Shown one piece after another: positions 56,196-64,000 of a DNA stretch of 64,000 nucleotides; within the stretch, counting starts at the first letter, position 1; the number at the start of each line of letters is the position of its first letter. The translations under genes were made by a program, and so were the position numbers. Below the pieces are notes generated by a model. That model saw only the letters and a program-made list of their open reading frames with translations, searched no databases and was not told where the DNA came from. Source of the stretch: Amycolatopsis thermoflava N1165 (GTDB taxonomy: Bacteria; Actinomycetota; Actinomycetes; Mycobacteriales; Pseudonocardiaceae); the NCBI RefSeq assembly GCF_000473265.1, contig NZ_KI421511.1, forward strand, positions 7,847,314 through 7,911,313, given 5' to 3'.

Positions 56196-57255
56196 CCAGG
56201 CCGCGCCCCGTCACCAGCGGCAGGTCCAGCGCCGTCAGCAGCCCGGGCGGCGCCGCGACGACCGCGGGGATCGCGTTCACCAGGCGCATCGCCGTCGCCT
56301 TGAGGCCGGCCGTGTTGTGGTCGCCGTCCGTGCCGACCAGGCGCAGGTCCAGTGTGTAGTTCGGCTCGCCGGTCACCTGCACCCGGTAGCAGCCCTGCCC
56401 GGACGGCTGCGGCCAGTCCGGCCCCAGGTCCGGCCGCAGCCGCGTCACGTGCTCGAGCACGCACACCGGCCGTCCGCCGCGCATGCCGCGCACCTCGAAC
56501 CGCAGCGCGGCCGCGGTGCCCTCGGCGATCGTGCCGCACGAGATGTCGAACGCCGACGGCGCCGGCAGCCGCTCGTAGCTCTCCTCGACCGCGTCCAGCT
56601 CCACGCCCAGCCCGGCCGCCAGCTGACGCACCACGCTGCCCCACGCCAGCGACAACACGCCGGGCTGCAGCAGCATGGGAGTCTCCTCGAGCGAGCCGCC
56701 GAAGCCCATGATGTCGAAGACGACCTTGCGGTTGTCGTAGGTCGAGTAGTCCAGGATCTCGAAGCAGCGCACCTCGTCGATCCGCTCGCACACACCGGTC
56801 AGCACCAGCGGCAGCCAGTCGTTGGCGAACCCCGGGTCGACGCCGTTCACCCACAGCGACGCGCCGCCTTCCGTCGCGGCCGCGCGCACCGGGCCGGACA
56901 CCTCCTCGGGCACCACGCCGTCCGGGAACTGCAGGAACACCGGGCTGCTCGACACCACGTTCACCCCGGCCCGCAGGATCCGCTGCAGGTCGGCCAGCGC
57001 CTCCATCAACCGGTCGTCCGCCATCGCCGTGTAGACCACGCAGTCCGGTTCCAGTGCCAGCAGCGCGTCGGCGTCGGTGGTCGCCTCGACACCCAGCGTC
57101 CGGCCCAGGCCGGCCAGCTCACCGGCGTCGCGGCCGGCCTTGTCCGGGTTCGACACCCAGACACCCACCAGCTCCAGCTCCGGATGCGCGTCGATGCCCG
57201 CGATCGCGTGCCGCCCCACGTTGCCGGTGCTCCACTGCACCACCCGGTGCGTCAC
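56188..57255 (-). CDS. DapB-like NAD(P)-binding oxidoreductase
   Basis: A 355-residue protein with an N-terminal Rossmann domain ([30 protein letters not shown]) like dihydrodipicolinate reductase or 2,4-diaminopentanoate dehydrogenase, and a C-terminal domain with [17 protein letters not shown] and [12 protein letters not shown]. Many copies occur in actinobacteria in lipid and steroid regions. It starts with GTG inside the last codon region of the upstream SDR gene (GTGA overlap), so the two make an operon. Substrate unknown. Confidence 0.82.
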   Translation of the reverse strand: MTHRVVQWSTGNVGRHAIAGIDAHPELELVGVWVSNPDKAGRDAGELAGLGRTLGVEATTDADALLALEPDCVVYTAMADDRLMEALADLQRILRAGVNVVSSSPVFLQFPDGVVPEEVSGPVRAAATEGGASLWVNGVDPGFANDWLPLVLTGVCERIDEVRCFEILDYSTYDNRKVVFDIMGFGGSLEETPMLLQPGVLSLAWGSVVRQLAAGLGVELDAVEESYERLPAPSAFDISCGTIAEGTAAALRFEVRGMRGGRPVCVLEHVTRLRPDLGPDWPQPSGQGCYRVQVTGEPNYTLDLRLVGTDGDHNTAGLKATAMRLVNAIPAVVAAPPGLLTALDLPLVTGRGLVS

Positions 57256-58034
57256 AGGTCCGGCAATCCGAGTTCGAGGTTGGGCGCCTGCAGCCCACCG
57301 TCCACTTCCAGCACCTTCCCCGTGACGAAGGAGCCGGCGGGGGAGGCCAGGTAGACGATCGCGGCCGCGACGTCCTCGACCTCGCCGAGCCGGCGCAACG
57401 GCGTGTCCGCCTCCATCTTCCCCTTGATCTCCGGGTTGTTCACCACCACTTCGAGCGCCGAGGTCGCCACCGACCCGACGGCGATCGCGTTGACCCGGAT
57501 GCGCGGCGCGAGGTCGTAGGCGGCCAGGCGCGTGTAGTGGGCGAGCGCGGCCTTCGCGGTGCCGTAGGCGGCGAACCCGCGCCCGGCGACGCGGCCCATG
57601 TTCGACGAGATGTTGACGACCGCGCCGCCGTCGGTCATCAACGGCACCGCCGCGGTGGTGAGCGCGTGCGCCGTCGAGACGTTGAAGCGGAACGCCTCTT
57701 CGAGGAACTCGGGCGTCGTCTCGAGCAGAGGGCGGGGATAGGTGCCGCCGACGTTGTTGACCACGATGTCCACGCGGCCGAACTCGCCGACCGCGGCCTG
57801 CGCCAGGGCGGCGGCCGCGGCGGGATCGCTGAGGTCGGCAGGCACGACGTGCGCGCGGCGCCCGGCGTCGGCCACGCGCGCGGCGACGGCGTCCAGGTCG
57901 GTCTTCGTGCGGGAGGAGATCACCACGTCCGCACCGGCTTCGGCCAGCGCCACGGCGGCCCCCGCGCCGATGCCGCGCCCGGCCCCGGTGACCACGGCGA
58001 CCCTGCCGGTCATGCGGAAACGATCGAGGATCAT
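57252..58034 (-). CDS. Short-chain dehydrogenase/reductase
   Basis: A 260-residue classical SDR. It has the cofactor loop [15 protein letters not shown], the catalytic Ser in NISSNMG and Tyr-x3-Lys in YGTAKAAL, and the C-terminal [15 protein letters not shown]. The ATG at 58034 is preceded by TACAGT at -13 to -8 on its strand. It leads a two-gene operon with the DapB-like enzyme; together they suggest a catabolic or lipid oxidation step that cannot be named. Confidence 0.93.
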   Translation of the reverse strand: MILDRFRMTGRVAVVTGAGRGIGAGAAVALAEAGADVVISSRTKTDLDAVAARVADAGRRAHVVPADLSDPAAAAALAQAAVGEFGRVDIVVNNVGGTYPRPLLETTPEFLEEAFRFNVSTAHALTTAAVPLMTDGGAVVNISSNMGRVAGRGFAAYGTAKAALAHYTRLAAYDLAPRIRVNAIAVGSVATSALEVVVNNPEIKGKMEADTPLRRLGEVEDVAAAIVYLASPAGSFVTGKVLEVDGGLQAPNLELGLPDL

Positions 58035-58054
58035 GCGCCCGACTGTAACAGGTT

Positions 58055-58335
58055 CTAGTTCTGTCCGGGGTGGAAGAACCGGTCGATCCAGGCGGCCGAA
58101 CTCCCGCGCGCAGTCCGCGCGCAGCGTGTCCACGAACGCGTCGATCGTCGAGTCGATTTCCACCGGTCCTCCAGCGACAGGGACGTGAACTCGAAGTCGC
58201 CCCGCGACGGGCTGGTCTGCCATTCGCGCAGTGCGGTGGCGAGCTCGATCACCGGGAAGGCGCCCTCGGAGTAGATCTCCGCGCCGTCGCGCCGAATACC
58301 GCAGTTCCACCGCGTTCTCCCGTCTGTTCCGGCCC
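58055..58335 (-). pseudogene. Frameshifted remnant of a small hypothetical gene
   Basis: Two frames together give one protein-like sequence. The 5' part has [25 protein letters not shown] and [13 protein letters not shown]; near 58165-58175 the sense jumps to the neighbouring frame, which continues [21 protein letters not shown]. The upstream end merges with a copy of the btuD 3' end and no start codon of its own is evident. It looks like a small actinobacterial hypothetical protein broken by an indel and by the duplication. Confidence 0.6.
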
Positions 58336-58341
58336 GGCCGG

Positions 58342-58517
58342 ACCGGCAGCACGGCCAGTTCACCATGATCGCCGAGCCGGACCTCCGCCGCCGCACCGTA
58401 GTGTCGTGCGAGCGCTTCTCCGGGTCAGGGCCGTGTGGGGCGGATGGGCAGTACGGCCAGTTCACCGTGATCGCCGACGCGGACCTCTGCCGCTGCGCCG
58501 TAGTGCTGCGCCAGTGC
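58342..58517 (-). repeat. Tandem duplication of the btuD 3' end
   Basis: The DNA of 58444-58517 (last 25-odd codons of btuD) is repeated at 58342-58415, offset by exactly 102 bp (34 codons). The downstream copy still reads [19 protein letters not shown] in frame, against [19 protein letters not shown] in btuD, but has no stop and runs into the remnant gene. The two differ at roughly 10-12 bases, many of them third positions. Confidence 0.75.
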
Positions 58518-59201
58518 CTTCGCGGTGAGCACCTCCGCGGGCGGCCCGGCTGCGACCGCCCGGCCGTCGTCGAGCAGGAGGAGCTGGTCGGCGTACTGCG
58601 CGGCGAACGTCAGGTCGTGCAGCGTCGACACCACCGTGATGCCGTCCTCGTGCCGCAGCCGGTCGATCAGCTCCAGCAGCGCCTGCGCGTGCCCGATGTC
58701 CAGGCCGGTGGTCGGCTCGTCGAGCAGCAGCAGGCTCGCCCGCTGCGCCAGCACCCGCGCCAGGACCGCCCGCTGGCGTTCGCCGCCGGACAGCATGTGC
58801 ATCCGCCTGCCCGCCAGCTCACCAAGATCCAGCCGGGCCAGCACGTCCTCCACAATGGACAGATCCGCGCGGCTTTCCCGCGCCAGCAGGCCCAGGTGCG
58901 GTGTACGGCCGAGCAGCACGTAGTCGGTCACCGTCAGGCCCGCGGGCACGGCTGGGTCCTGTGGCGCGTAGCCGACCACGCGCGCGAGTTCCTTGCGTGG
59001 CAACCCGGAGCGGCCGCCGATGAGCACTTCCCCCTGTGGCGGCAGGAGTCCCGCCACCGTTTTGAGCAAAGTGGACTTACCGGCGCCGTTCGGGCCGACG
59101 ATCGCCAGCCACCCGCCTGCCGGCACCTCGACGGATACCCCGTGCACCACCGGGCAATCGCCGTAGCCGGCCCGCACCGAGCGCAACGACAACGCGGTCA
59201 C
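58425..59201 (-). CDS. btuD: Vitamin B12 (cobalamin) ABC transporter ATPase
   Basis: A 258-residue ABC ATPase of the FecE/BtuD family. Walker A is GPNGAGKST (near 40), the signature LSGGERQR (near 142), Walker B LLLLDEPTTGLD, and the switch His in STLHDL. Vitamin B12 as substrate is inferred from the cobalamin riboswitch that leads the operon. The GTG at 59201 overlaps the permease stop (GTGA) and has GGAGGAGG upstream. Part of its 3' end is duplicated just downstream. Confidence 0.88.
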   Translation of the reverse strand: MTALSLRSVRAGYGDCPVVHGVSVEVPAGGWLAIVGPNGAGKSTLLKTVAGLLPPQGEVLIGGRSGLPRKELARVVGYAPQDPAVPAGLTVTDYVLLGRTPHLGLLARESRADLSIVEDVLARLDLGELAGRRMHMLSGGERQRAVLARVLAQRASLLLLDEPTTGLDIGHAQALLELIDRLRHEDGITVVSTLHDLTFAAQYADQLLLLDDGRAVAAGPPAEVLTAKALAQHYGAAAEVRVGDHGELAVLPIRPTRP

Positions 59202-60226
59202 GAGAACCTCCTCCGCGACGAGCGCAGGATCCAGGCGAAGAACGGGGCCCCGGTGAACGCGGTGACCACGCCCAGCGGCAGCTCGCCCGGCATGACCGTG
59301 CGCGCCAGCTGGTCGGCCAGCACCAGGAACGCCGCGCCGCCGACCAGCGACAGCGGGATCACCACCCGGTAGCTGGCCCCGGCGAGCATCCGCACCACGT
59401 GCGGCACCACGATCCCGACGAACCCGATCAGCCCGCTCACCGACACCGCCGCCGCGGTGGCCAGCGACGCCGCCGCCAGCACCACCAGCCGGATCCGGCC
59501 GGGGCGCAGCCCCAGCGATGCCGCCTCCGCGTCGCCGAGTGCGAGCACGTCGAGCAGCCGCGCCGACAGGCACAGCACGACCGCGGCGAGCGCCACGTAC
59601 GGCACGGCGATCAGGACCTCCCGCCACCCGCTCACGTTCAGCCCGCCCAGCATCCACGTGTAGACCTGCCGGATCGTCTCCGTGTTCAGCTGCTGCGCGA
59701 ACGTCTGGATCGCGGTGAGGAACGACGCCACCGCGACCCCGGCCAGCAGCAGCGTGCTCGTGCTGCCGCCTGCCGAGCGGCCCACCAGCCAGCTCAGCCC
59801 GACCCCGCCGAGCGCGCCGGCGAACGCGGCCAGCGGCAGCGGCCCGACGACCCAGCCGCTGACCGCCGGGGCGAACACGACGACGAGCGTGGCCGCCATG
59901 CCCGCCCCGGCCGCCGCGCCCAGCAGGTACGGGTCGGCGAGCGGGTTGCGGAACACACCCTGGAACGTCGCCCCGGACACCGCGAGCGCCGCGCCCACGA
60001 TCCCGGCCAGCAGGACCCGCGGCACACGCAGCTGCCACACGATCGCGGCCTCCCGCGCGGACAGCGGCGACTGCCCGCCGGTGAGCTGCGCCCAGATCTC
60101 GGCGAGCACCCGCTGCCAGCCGAGGTCGCTCGCGCCGACGAGCACGGCGAACAGCAGGACGGCCACGAGCACCACGAGCCCGGCGACCAGAACCGGGGCC
60201 CGCAGCCGCGTCCGGGTGTCAGGCAC
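59198..60226 (-). CDS. btuC: Vitamin B12 ABC transporter permease
   Basis: A 342-residue FecCD/BtuC-type permease with about ten membrane helices. Typical segments are LRVPRVLLAGIVGAALAVSGATFQ (helix 2 start, family signature), RNPLADPYLLG, GFVGIVVPHVVRM and PGELPLGVVTAFTGAPFFAW. The GTG at 60226 lies 8 bases inside the end of btuF; its stop overlaps btuD. Substrate inferred from the riboswitch. Confidence 0.9.
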   Translation of the reverse strand: MPDTRTRLRAPVLVAGLVVLVAVLLFAVLVGASDLGWQRVLAEIWAQLTGGQSPLSAREAAIVWQLRVPRVLLAGIVGAALAVSGATFQGVFRNPLADPYLLGAAAGAGMAATLVVVFAPAVSGWVVGPLPLAAFAGALGGVGLSWLVGRSAGGSTSTLLLAGVAVASFLTAIQTFAQQLNTETIRQVYTWMLGGLNVSGWREVLIAVPYVALAAVVLCLSARLLDVLALGDAEAASLGLRPGRIRLVVLAAASLATAAAVSVSGLIGFVGIVVPHVVRMLAGASYRVVIPLSLVGGAAFLVLADQLARTVMPGELPLGVVTAFTGAPFFAWILRSSRRRFS

Positions 60227-61142
60227 CGGTCCTGGCGACCGCGTCGGCGACCGTGCGGACGAGCTCGACGATCCGCGGGCTCCACCGCGAGGCGATGTCG
60301 TCGTCGAGCGCGATCACCTGGCCGCGTTGCACGGCGGTCAACGTGTTCCAGCCCGGCCGGGCGGCGACGGTCTGCGCGTTCTGCCCGCAGCACTTGCTGT
60401 CCGCGAGGAAGATCAGGTCCGGGTTGGACTGCAGGATGCGTTCGGCCGACAGCTGCGGGTAACCGCCGGAGGCGGTCGGATCGGCGCCGTCGGCGATGTT
60501 GGTGAGGCCGAACCGGGTGAGCACCTGCCCGGCGAAGGTCGCCGAGGTGACGCTGTAGAACGTCTGGTCCAGCTCCCAGTAGTAGGTCAGCGACCGCTTC
60601 GGGGTGTCCGCGACGATCTTGTCGATGTCGTCGCGGGTCTGCCGGGCCAGGCTCTCGCCCTCGGCCTGGTGCCCGGTCGCCTTGCCCAGCACCTCGAACT
60701 GCGCGTAGGCGTCGTCCAGCGTCTTCGCGTCCGGCATCACGAGGGTCTTGGTGCCGGTCCTGGCCAGCGCGTCGGCGAGACCGGTGGTGTCGGCGTAGAC
60801 CACGACGAGGTCCGGCCGGTAGGCGGCGATCGCCTCCGGATCCGGGCTCAGGCCCGACAACTGGGTCCGCGGCGCCTGCTCCGGGAAGTTCGACGCCGAG
60901 TCCACCGCGACCACCTGCGGTCCCGCCCCGAGCGCGAACAACGTCTCGGTGGCCGACGGCGACAACGACACGATCCGCTGCGGCTGCCGGTCGAGCGTCA
61001 CCGCCGGTGCGCCGGGCGCGGCGACCGTGACCGGGAAGACGCCCTCGGCTTCGGGTGGGGCGGTGGAATCCTCGGACGGCCGGGTGGCGCACCCGGCGAG
61101 TACGAGTAGAACGGCGAACAACGGTGCGATACGACGGAACAC
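60219..61142 (-). CDS. btuF: Vitamin B12-binding lipoprotein
   Basis: A 307-residue substrate-binding lipoprotein of the TroA/FecB helical-backbone fold. The signal peptide ends with lipobox LAGC (Cys near residue 17), followed by a Ser/Pro/Glu linker. Family motifs: PQRIVSLSPSATETLFALGAG, YRPDLVVVYADT, and the C-terminal SRWSPRIVELVRTVAD. The GTG at 61142 has GAGG upstream; the first gene after the cobalamin riboswitch. An internal KCCGQ (vicinal Cys) loop is unusual for this family. Confidence 0.9.
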   Translation of the reverse strand: MFRRIAPLFAVLLVLAGCATRPSEDSTAPPEAEGVFPVTVAAPGAPAVTLDRQPQRIVSLSPSATETLFALGAGPQVVAVDSASNFPEQAPRTQLSGLSPDPEAIAAYRPDLVVVYADTTGLADALARTGTKTLVMPDAKTLDDAYAQFEVLGKATGHQAEGESLARQTRDDIDKIVADTPKRSLTYYWELDQTFYSVTSATFAGQVLTRFGLTNIADGADPTASGGYPQLSAERILQSNPDLIFLADSKCCGQNAQTVAARPGWNTLTAVQRGQVIALDDDIASRWSPRIVELVRTVADAVARTGA

Positions 61143-61239
61143 GGGAAGACCTCGGTTTCCGGCCGGCGTCACGGGGCCCCGTCCCGCACCCAGGCGTAAC
61201 GGACGCCGCACCCCTGAGCCGGAGGCGAAAGGCGTCGGC

Positions 61240-61400
61240 GCGGCGGCAGGCGACCTGGCTCGACCGGGTGTGCACGCAGCGCACCCGAGTCATCACAGTT
61301 GCGGCACAGCACCGGGTTCCCACCGGTTTCGCGGCCGCCGCGTCACTGGTCGGCAAGCCGCTGACCAGCGTGAGGAACGCTACCACCGGCGAATCTGGCC
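61240..61400 (-). promoter_or_regulatory. Cobalamin riboswitch upstream of btuFCD
   Basis: Read on the minus strand, the region has GCGTTCCTCACGC, then AACCGGTGGGAACCCGGTGC, then GCCGCAACTGTGA, then the B12 box GAGCCAGGTCGCCTGCCG (61242-61261), in the order and spacing of the cobalamin aptamer. Between it and the btuF start (61143-61239) lie GGCGTC...GACGCC and GGGGCCCC hairpin arms that could form the switch. High vitamin B12 should shut off the importer. Edges are approximate. Confidence 0.9.
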
Positions 61401-61663
61401 GCCGGGCGGGATCCTCGCGTAATCTTGATGGGATCGCGCGACGCGTATGCTCGGTAAGCAGAACCGAACCAGCCCATCAAGAACGACGTCGTTCCTCGCA
61501 GCCAGATCGTTACCGATCGGATGAGAAAATCCACACTCCGAGAGGGTGCCGTCATGTTTCCTGGGTGTTAAGGTCGCGCTAATCCAAGGGCCATCGTCGT
61601 CCCTGCAGCAGTACCGGGGGAACTTTCCGAACTGAGCATTGAGACGACGAAGGAGGTCCCCGC
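61401..61663 (+). other. Promoter and leader region of gltB
   Basis: About 260 bases without a gene, divergent between the riboswitch and gltB. It is less GC-rich than the flanks, with GTAATCTTGATGG, CGTATGCTCGG and GTTAAGGTCGCGCTAATCC stretches that may hold promoters for both sides. AAGGAGG (61650-61656) is the gltB ribosome site. I see no clear terminator or riboswitch facing gltB. Confidence 0.5.
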
Positions 61664-64000
61664 ATGATCTTCTCCGCCAACCCGGGCAAGCAGGGCCTGT
61701 ACGACCCTGCCACGGAGCAGGATTCCTGCGGTGTGGCGATGGTGGCCGACATTCAGGGCCGGCGCACGCACGCCATCGTCACGGACGGGCTGACGGCGCT
61801 GATCAACCTGGACCACCGGGGCGCCGCGGGCGCCGAACCGACTTCCGGCGACGGCGCCGGGATCCTCGTGCAGCTGCCCGACCAGCTGCTCCGCGAGGAA
61901 GCCGGCTTCGAGCTGCCCGAACCCGACGCGCAGGGCCACCACCGCTACGCGGCGGGCATCGCGTTCCTGCCCGCCGAGGAGGAGGCGCGTGGCAAGGCCG
62001 TGGCGCTGATCGAGCGCCTCGCCGACGAGGAGAGCCTCGAGGTGCTGGGCTGGCGCGAGGTCCCGGTCGACGCCGACGGGGCGGACATCGGCCCCACCGC
62101 GCGTTCGGTGATGCCGCACTTCGCCATGCTGTTCGTGGCGGGCAGGCCGGACGCCGAGGGCGTGCGGCCGTCCGGCCTCGCACTGGACCGGCTCACCTTC
62201 TGCCTGCGCAAGCGGGTCGAGCACGAGAGCGTCGTGGCCGAGTGCGGCACGTACTTCCCGTCGCTGTCCTCGCGCACCTTGGTCTACAAGGGAATGCTCA
62301 CGCCTGAGCAGCTGCCCGCGTTCTTCGGCGACCTGCGCGACCCGCGGCTCACCAGCGCGATCGCACTGGTGCACAGCCGGTTCTCGACCAACACGTTCCC
62401 GTCGTGGCCGCTGGCGCACCCGTTCCGGTTCGTCGCGCACAACGGTGAGATCAACACGATCCGCGGCAACCGCAACCGCATGCGGGCCCGCGAGGCGCTG
62501 CTCGATTCGGGCCTGATCCCGGGCGACCTGACCCGGCTGTACCCGATCTGCTCGCCGGAGGCGTCCGACTCGGCGTCCTTCGACGAGGTGCTCGAGCTGC
62601 TGCACCTGGGTGGCCGCAGCCTCCCGCACGCGGTGCTGATGATGATCCCGGAGGCGTGGGAGAACCACGCCACGATGGACCCGCAGCGCCGCGCGTTCTA
62701 CCAGTTCCACGCCAGCCTGATGGAGCCGTGGGACGGCCCCGCGTGCGTCACGTTCACCGACGGCACGCTCGTCGGCGCGGTGCTGGACCGCAACGGCCTG
62801 CGCCCGTGCCGCTGGTGGCGCACCGCCGACGACCGCGTCGTGCTGGCCAGCGAGGCCGGTGTCCTGGACGTGCCGCCGGACCAGGTGGTCGCCAAGGGCC
62901 GCCTCAAGCCGGGCCGCATGTTCCTGGTGGACACCGAGGCCGGCCGCATCGTCGCCGACGACGAGGTCAAGTCGGAGCTGGCGAAGCAGCACCCGTACGA
63001 GGAGTGGCTGCACGCCGGCCTGCTGCAGCTGGCCGACCTGCAGGACCGCGACCACGTCACGCAGAGCCACGACTCGGTGCTGCGCCGTCAGCTCGCGTTC
63101 GGCTACTCCGAGGAGGAGCTGAAGATCCTGCTCGCGCCGATGGCCGAGAAGGGCGCCGAGCCGCTGGGGTCGATGGGCACCGACACCCCGCCCGCCGTGC
63201 TGTCGAAGCGCTCCCGGCAGCTTTACGACTACTTCAAGCAGGGCTTCGCCCAGGTGACCAACCCGCCGCTGGACGCGATCCGCGAGGAGCTGGTCACCTC
63301 GATGAGCCGGATCATGGGTCCCGAGCGCAACCTGCTCGACCCGGGCCCGGCCTCGTGCCGGCACATCCAGCTGCCGTACCCGGTGATCGACAACGACGAG
63401 CTGGCCAAGCTCATCCACATCAACGACGACGGCGACCTGCCCGGCTTCGCCTGCACCGTCCTGTCCGGACTGTTCGAAGTGGACGGCGGCGGCAAGGCGC
63501 TGGCGGAGGCGATCGAGCGGGTGCGCCGCGAGGCGTCCGAGGCGATCGCGGCCGGCGCGCGCACGCTCGTGCTGTCCGACCGGGACTCCGACCACAAGAT
63601 GGCGCCGATCCCGTCGCTGCTGCTGGTCTCCGCGGTGCACCACCACCTGGTGCGCACCAAGGAGCGGCTGCGCGTCGCGCTCGTCGTCGAGACCGGTGAC
63701 GCCCGCGAGGTGCACCACATCGCACTGCTGCTCGGTTACGGCGCGGCCGCGGTGAACCCGTACCTGGCCTTCGAGACGATCGAGGACATGATCGCGCAGG
63801 GCGCGATCACCGGCATCGAGCCGCGCAAGGCCGTGCGCAACTACGTCAACGCGCTCGTCAAGGGCGTCCTGAAGATCATGTCCAAGATGGGCATCTCGAC
63901 CGTCGGCGCCTACACCGCGGCGCAGGTGTTCGAGTCCTTCGGGCTGTCGCAGGAACTGCTCGACGAGTACTTCACCGGCACGGTGTCCAAGCTCGGTGGC
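61664..64000 (+). CDS. gltB: Glutamate synthase large subunit, partial (5' 779 codons)
   Basis: Makes glutamate from glutamine and 2-oxoglutarate with electrons from the small subunit. The start is [15 protein letters not shown], and a short propeptide precedes the N-terminal nucleophile Cys22 in [11 protein letters not shown]. The glutaminase domain (22 to about 430) has [50 protein letters not shown] and [11 protein letters not shown]. The central domain follows with [12 protein letters not shown] and [14 protein letters not shown]. The reading frame runs open to the window end; the FMN and C-terminal domains lie outside. AAGGAGG precedes the ATG at 61664. Confidence 0.97.
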   Translation, partial: MIFSANPGKQGLYDPATEQDSCGVAMVADIQGRRTHAIVTDGLTALINLDHRGAAGAEPTSGDGAGILVQLPDQLLREEAGFELPEPDAQGHHRYAAGIAFLPAEEEARGKAVALIERLADEESLEVLGWREVPVDADGADIGPTARSVMPHFAMLFVAGRPDAEGVRPSGLALDRLTFCLRKRVEHESVVAECGTYFPSLSSRTLVYKGMLTPEQLPAFFGDLRDPRLTSAIALVHSRFSTNTFPSWPLAHPFRFVAHNGEINTIRGNRNRMRAREALLDSGLIPGDLTRLYPICSPEASDSASFDEVLELLHLGGRSLPHAVLMMIPEAWENHATMDPQRRAFYQFHASLMEPWDGPACVTFTDGTLVGAVLDRNGLRPCRWWRTADDRVVLASEAGVLDVPPDQVVAKGRLKPGRMFLVDTEAGRIVADDEVKSELAKQHPYEEWLHAGLLQLADLQDRDHVTQSHDSVLRRQLAFGYSEEELKILLAPMAEKGAEPLGSMGTDTPPAVLSKRSRQLYDYFKQGFAQVTNPPLDAIREELVTSMSRIMGPERNLLDPGPASCRHIQLPYPVIDNDELAKLIHINDDGDLPGFACTVLSGLFEVDGGGKALAEAIERVRREASEAIAAGARTLVLSDRDSDHKMAPIPSLLLVSAVHHHLVRTKERLRVALVVETGDAREVHHIALLLGYGAAAVNPYLAFETIEDMIAQGAITGIEPRKAVRNYVNALVKGVLKIMSKMGISTVGAYTAAQVFESFGLSQELLDEYFTGTVSKLGG

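Noticed and set aside
58055-58465. The 136-codon open frame as an intact gene
   Set aside because: Its first third is an out-of-frame reading of the btuD-tail copy and its last third is out of frame with the conserved-looking sequence, so it is better seen as a remnant.

Overview
The window is high-GC, gene-dense actinobacterial chromosome. Frequent GTG starts, four-base ATGA/GTGA gene overlaps, an actinobacterial bcc oxidase branch (ctaE-qcrCAB), WhiB, PriA, PimB', EccE and a SulP-carbonic anhydrase fusion all point to Actinomycetia. Gene order recalls two separate M. tuberculosis regions joined together (trpD/ctaE/qcrCAB/exonuclease/NlpC/PimB' and bioD/DUF2567/nrtR/nadABC/hisDCB/hisH-priA-hisF-hisI/trpECBA/lgt). 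Gene content and style fit the Pseudonocardiaceae (Amycolatopsis-like); that family assignment is inference.

Layout. 1-5.6 kb: start of trpD, two small proteins, and the respiratory cluster ctaE-qcrC-qcrA-qcrB closed by a strong terminator. 5.6-12.4 kb: a stand-alone Lrp ligand domain, a DnaQ/GIY-YIG nuclease, a NYN RNase-like protein, a small Cys protein, an NlpC/P60 wall hydrolase behind a long leader, and the PimB' mannosyltransferase. 12.4-21.7 kb: mixed accessory and housekeeping genes (kinase-like protein, SRPBCC, P450, MerR with a membrane protein, SulP-carbonic anhydrase, bioD, DUF2567, WhiB, LON-domain protein). 21.8-26 kb: the NAD module, with an NrtR-type regulator divergent from nadA-nadB-nadC and a palindrome between them. 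26-32.2 kb: histidine kinase, inverted RibD-like fusion, ROK regulator, orphan EccE, response regulator, nitrilase. 32.3-47 kb: the histidine pathway in pieces (hisDCB plus a small membrane protein; hisH; priA; hisF-hisI), split by about 7.8 kb of accessory DNA carrying an MMPL pump with a TetR regulator, KptA, a DUF2695 gene running into tandem repeats, and SoxR divergent from a split transketolase. 47-52.8 kb: TetR, then trpE, a Trp-associated membrane protein, trpC, trpB and trpA. 52.8-58 kb: small housekeeping genes, lgt, and an SDR/DapB-like pair. 58-61.4 kb: a frameshifted gene remnant and btuFCD under a cobalamin riboswitch. 61.7 kb to the end: gltB, cut by the window edge.

How the genes work together. 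The his and trp genes share PriA, which can do both the HisA and TrpF steps; no trpF is seen here. Regulation is unusually legible: at least nine genes have a TANNNT -10 box exactly 12 to 7 bases before the start codon, as expected for leaderless mRNAs. SoxR, NrtR, two TetR proteins and a MerR protein each sit beside palindromes placed to act as operators. I saw no rRNA, tRNA, CRISPR array, insertion sequence or prophage. No clearly new multi-gene defence or mobile system is present; the most interesting leads are the SoxR/split-transketolase promoter, the 198-bp tandem repeats, the btuD-tail duplication and the triple TetR operator.
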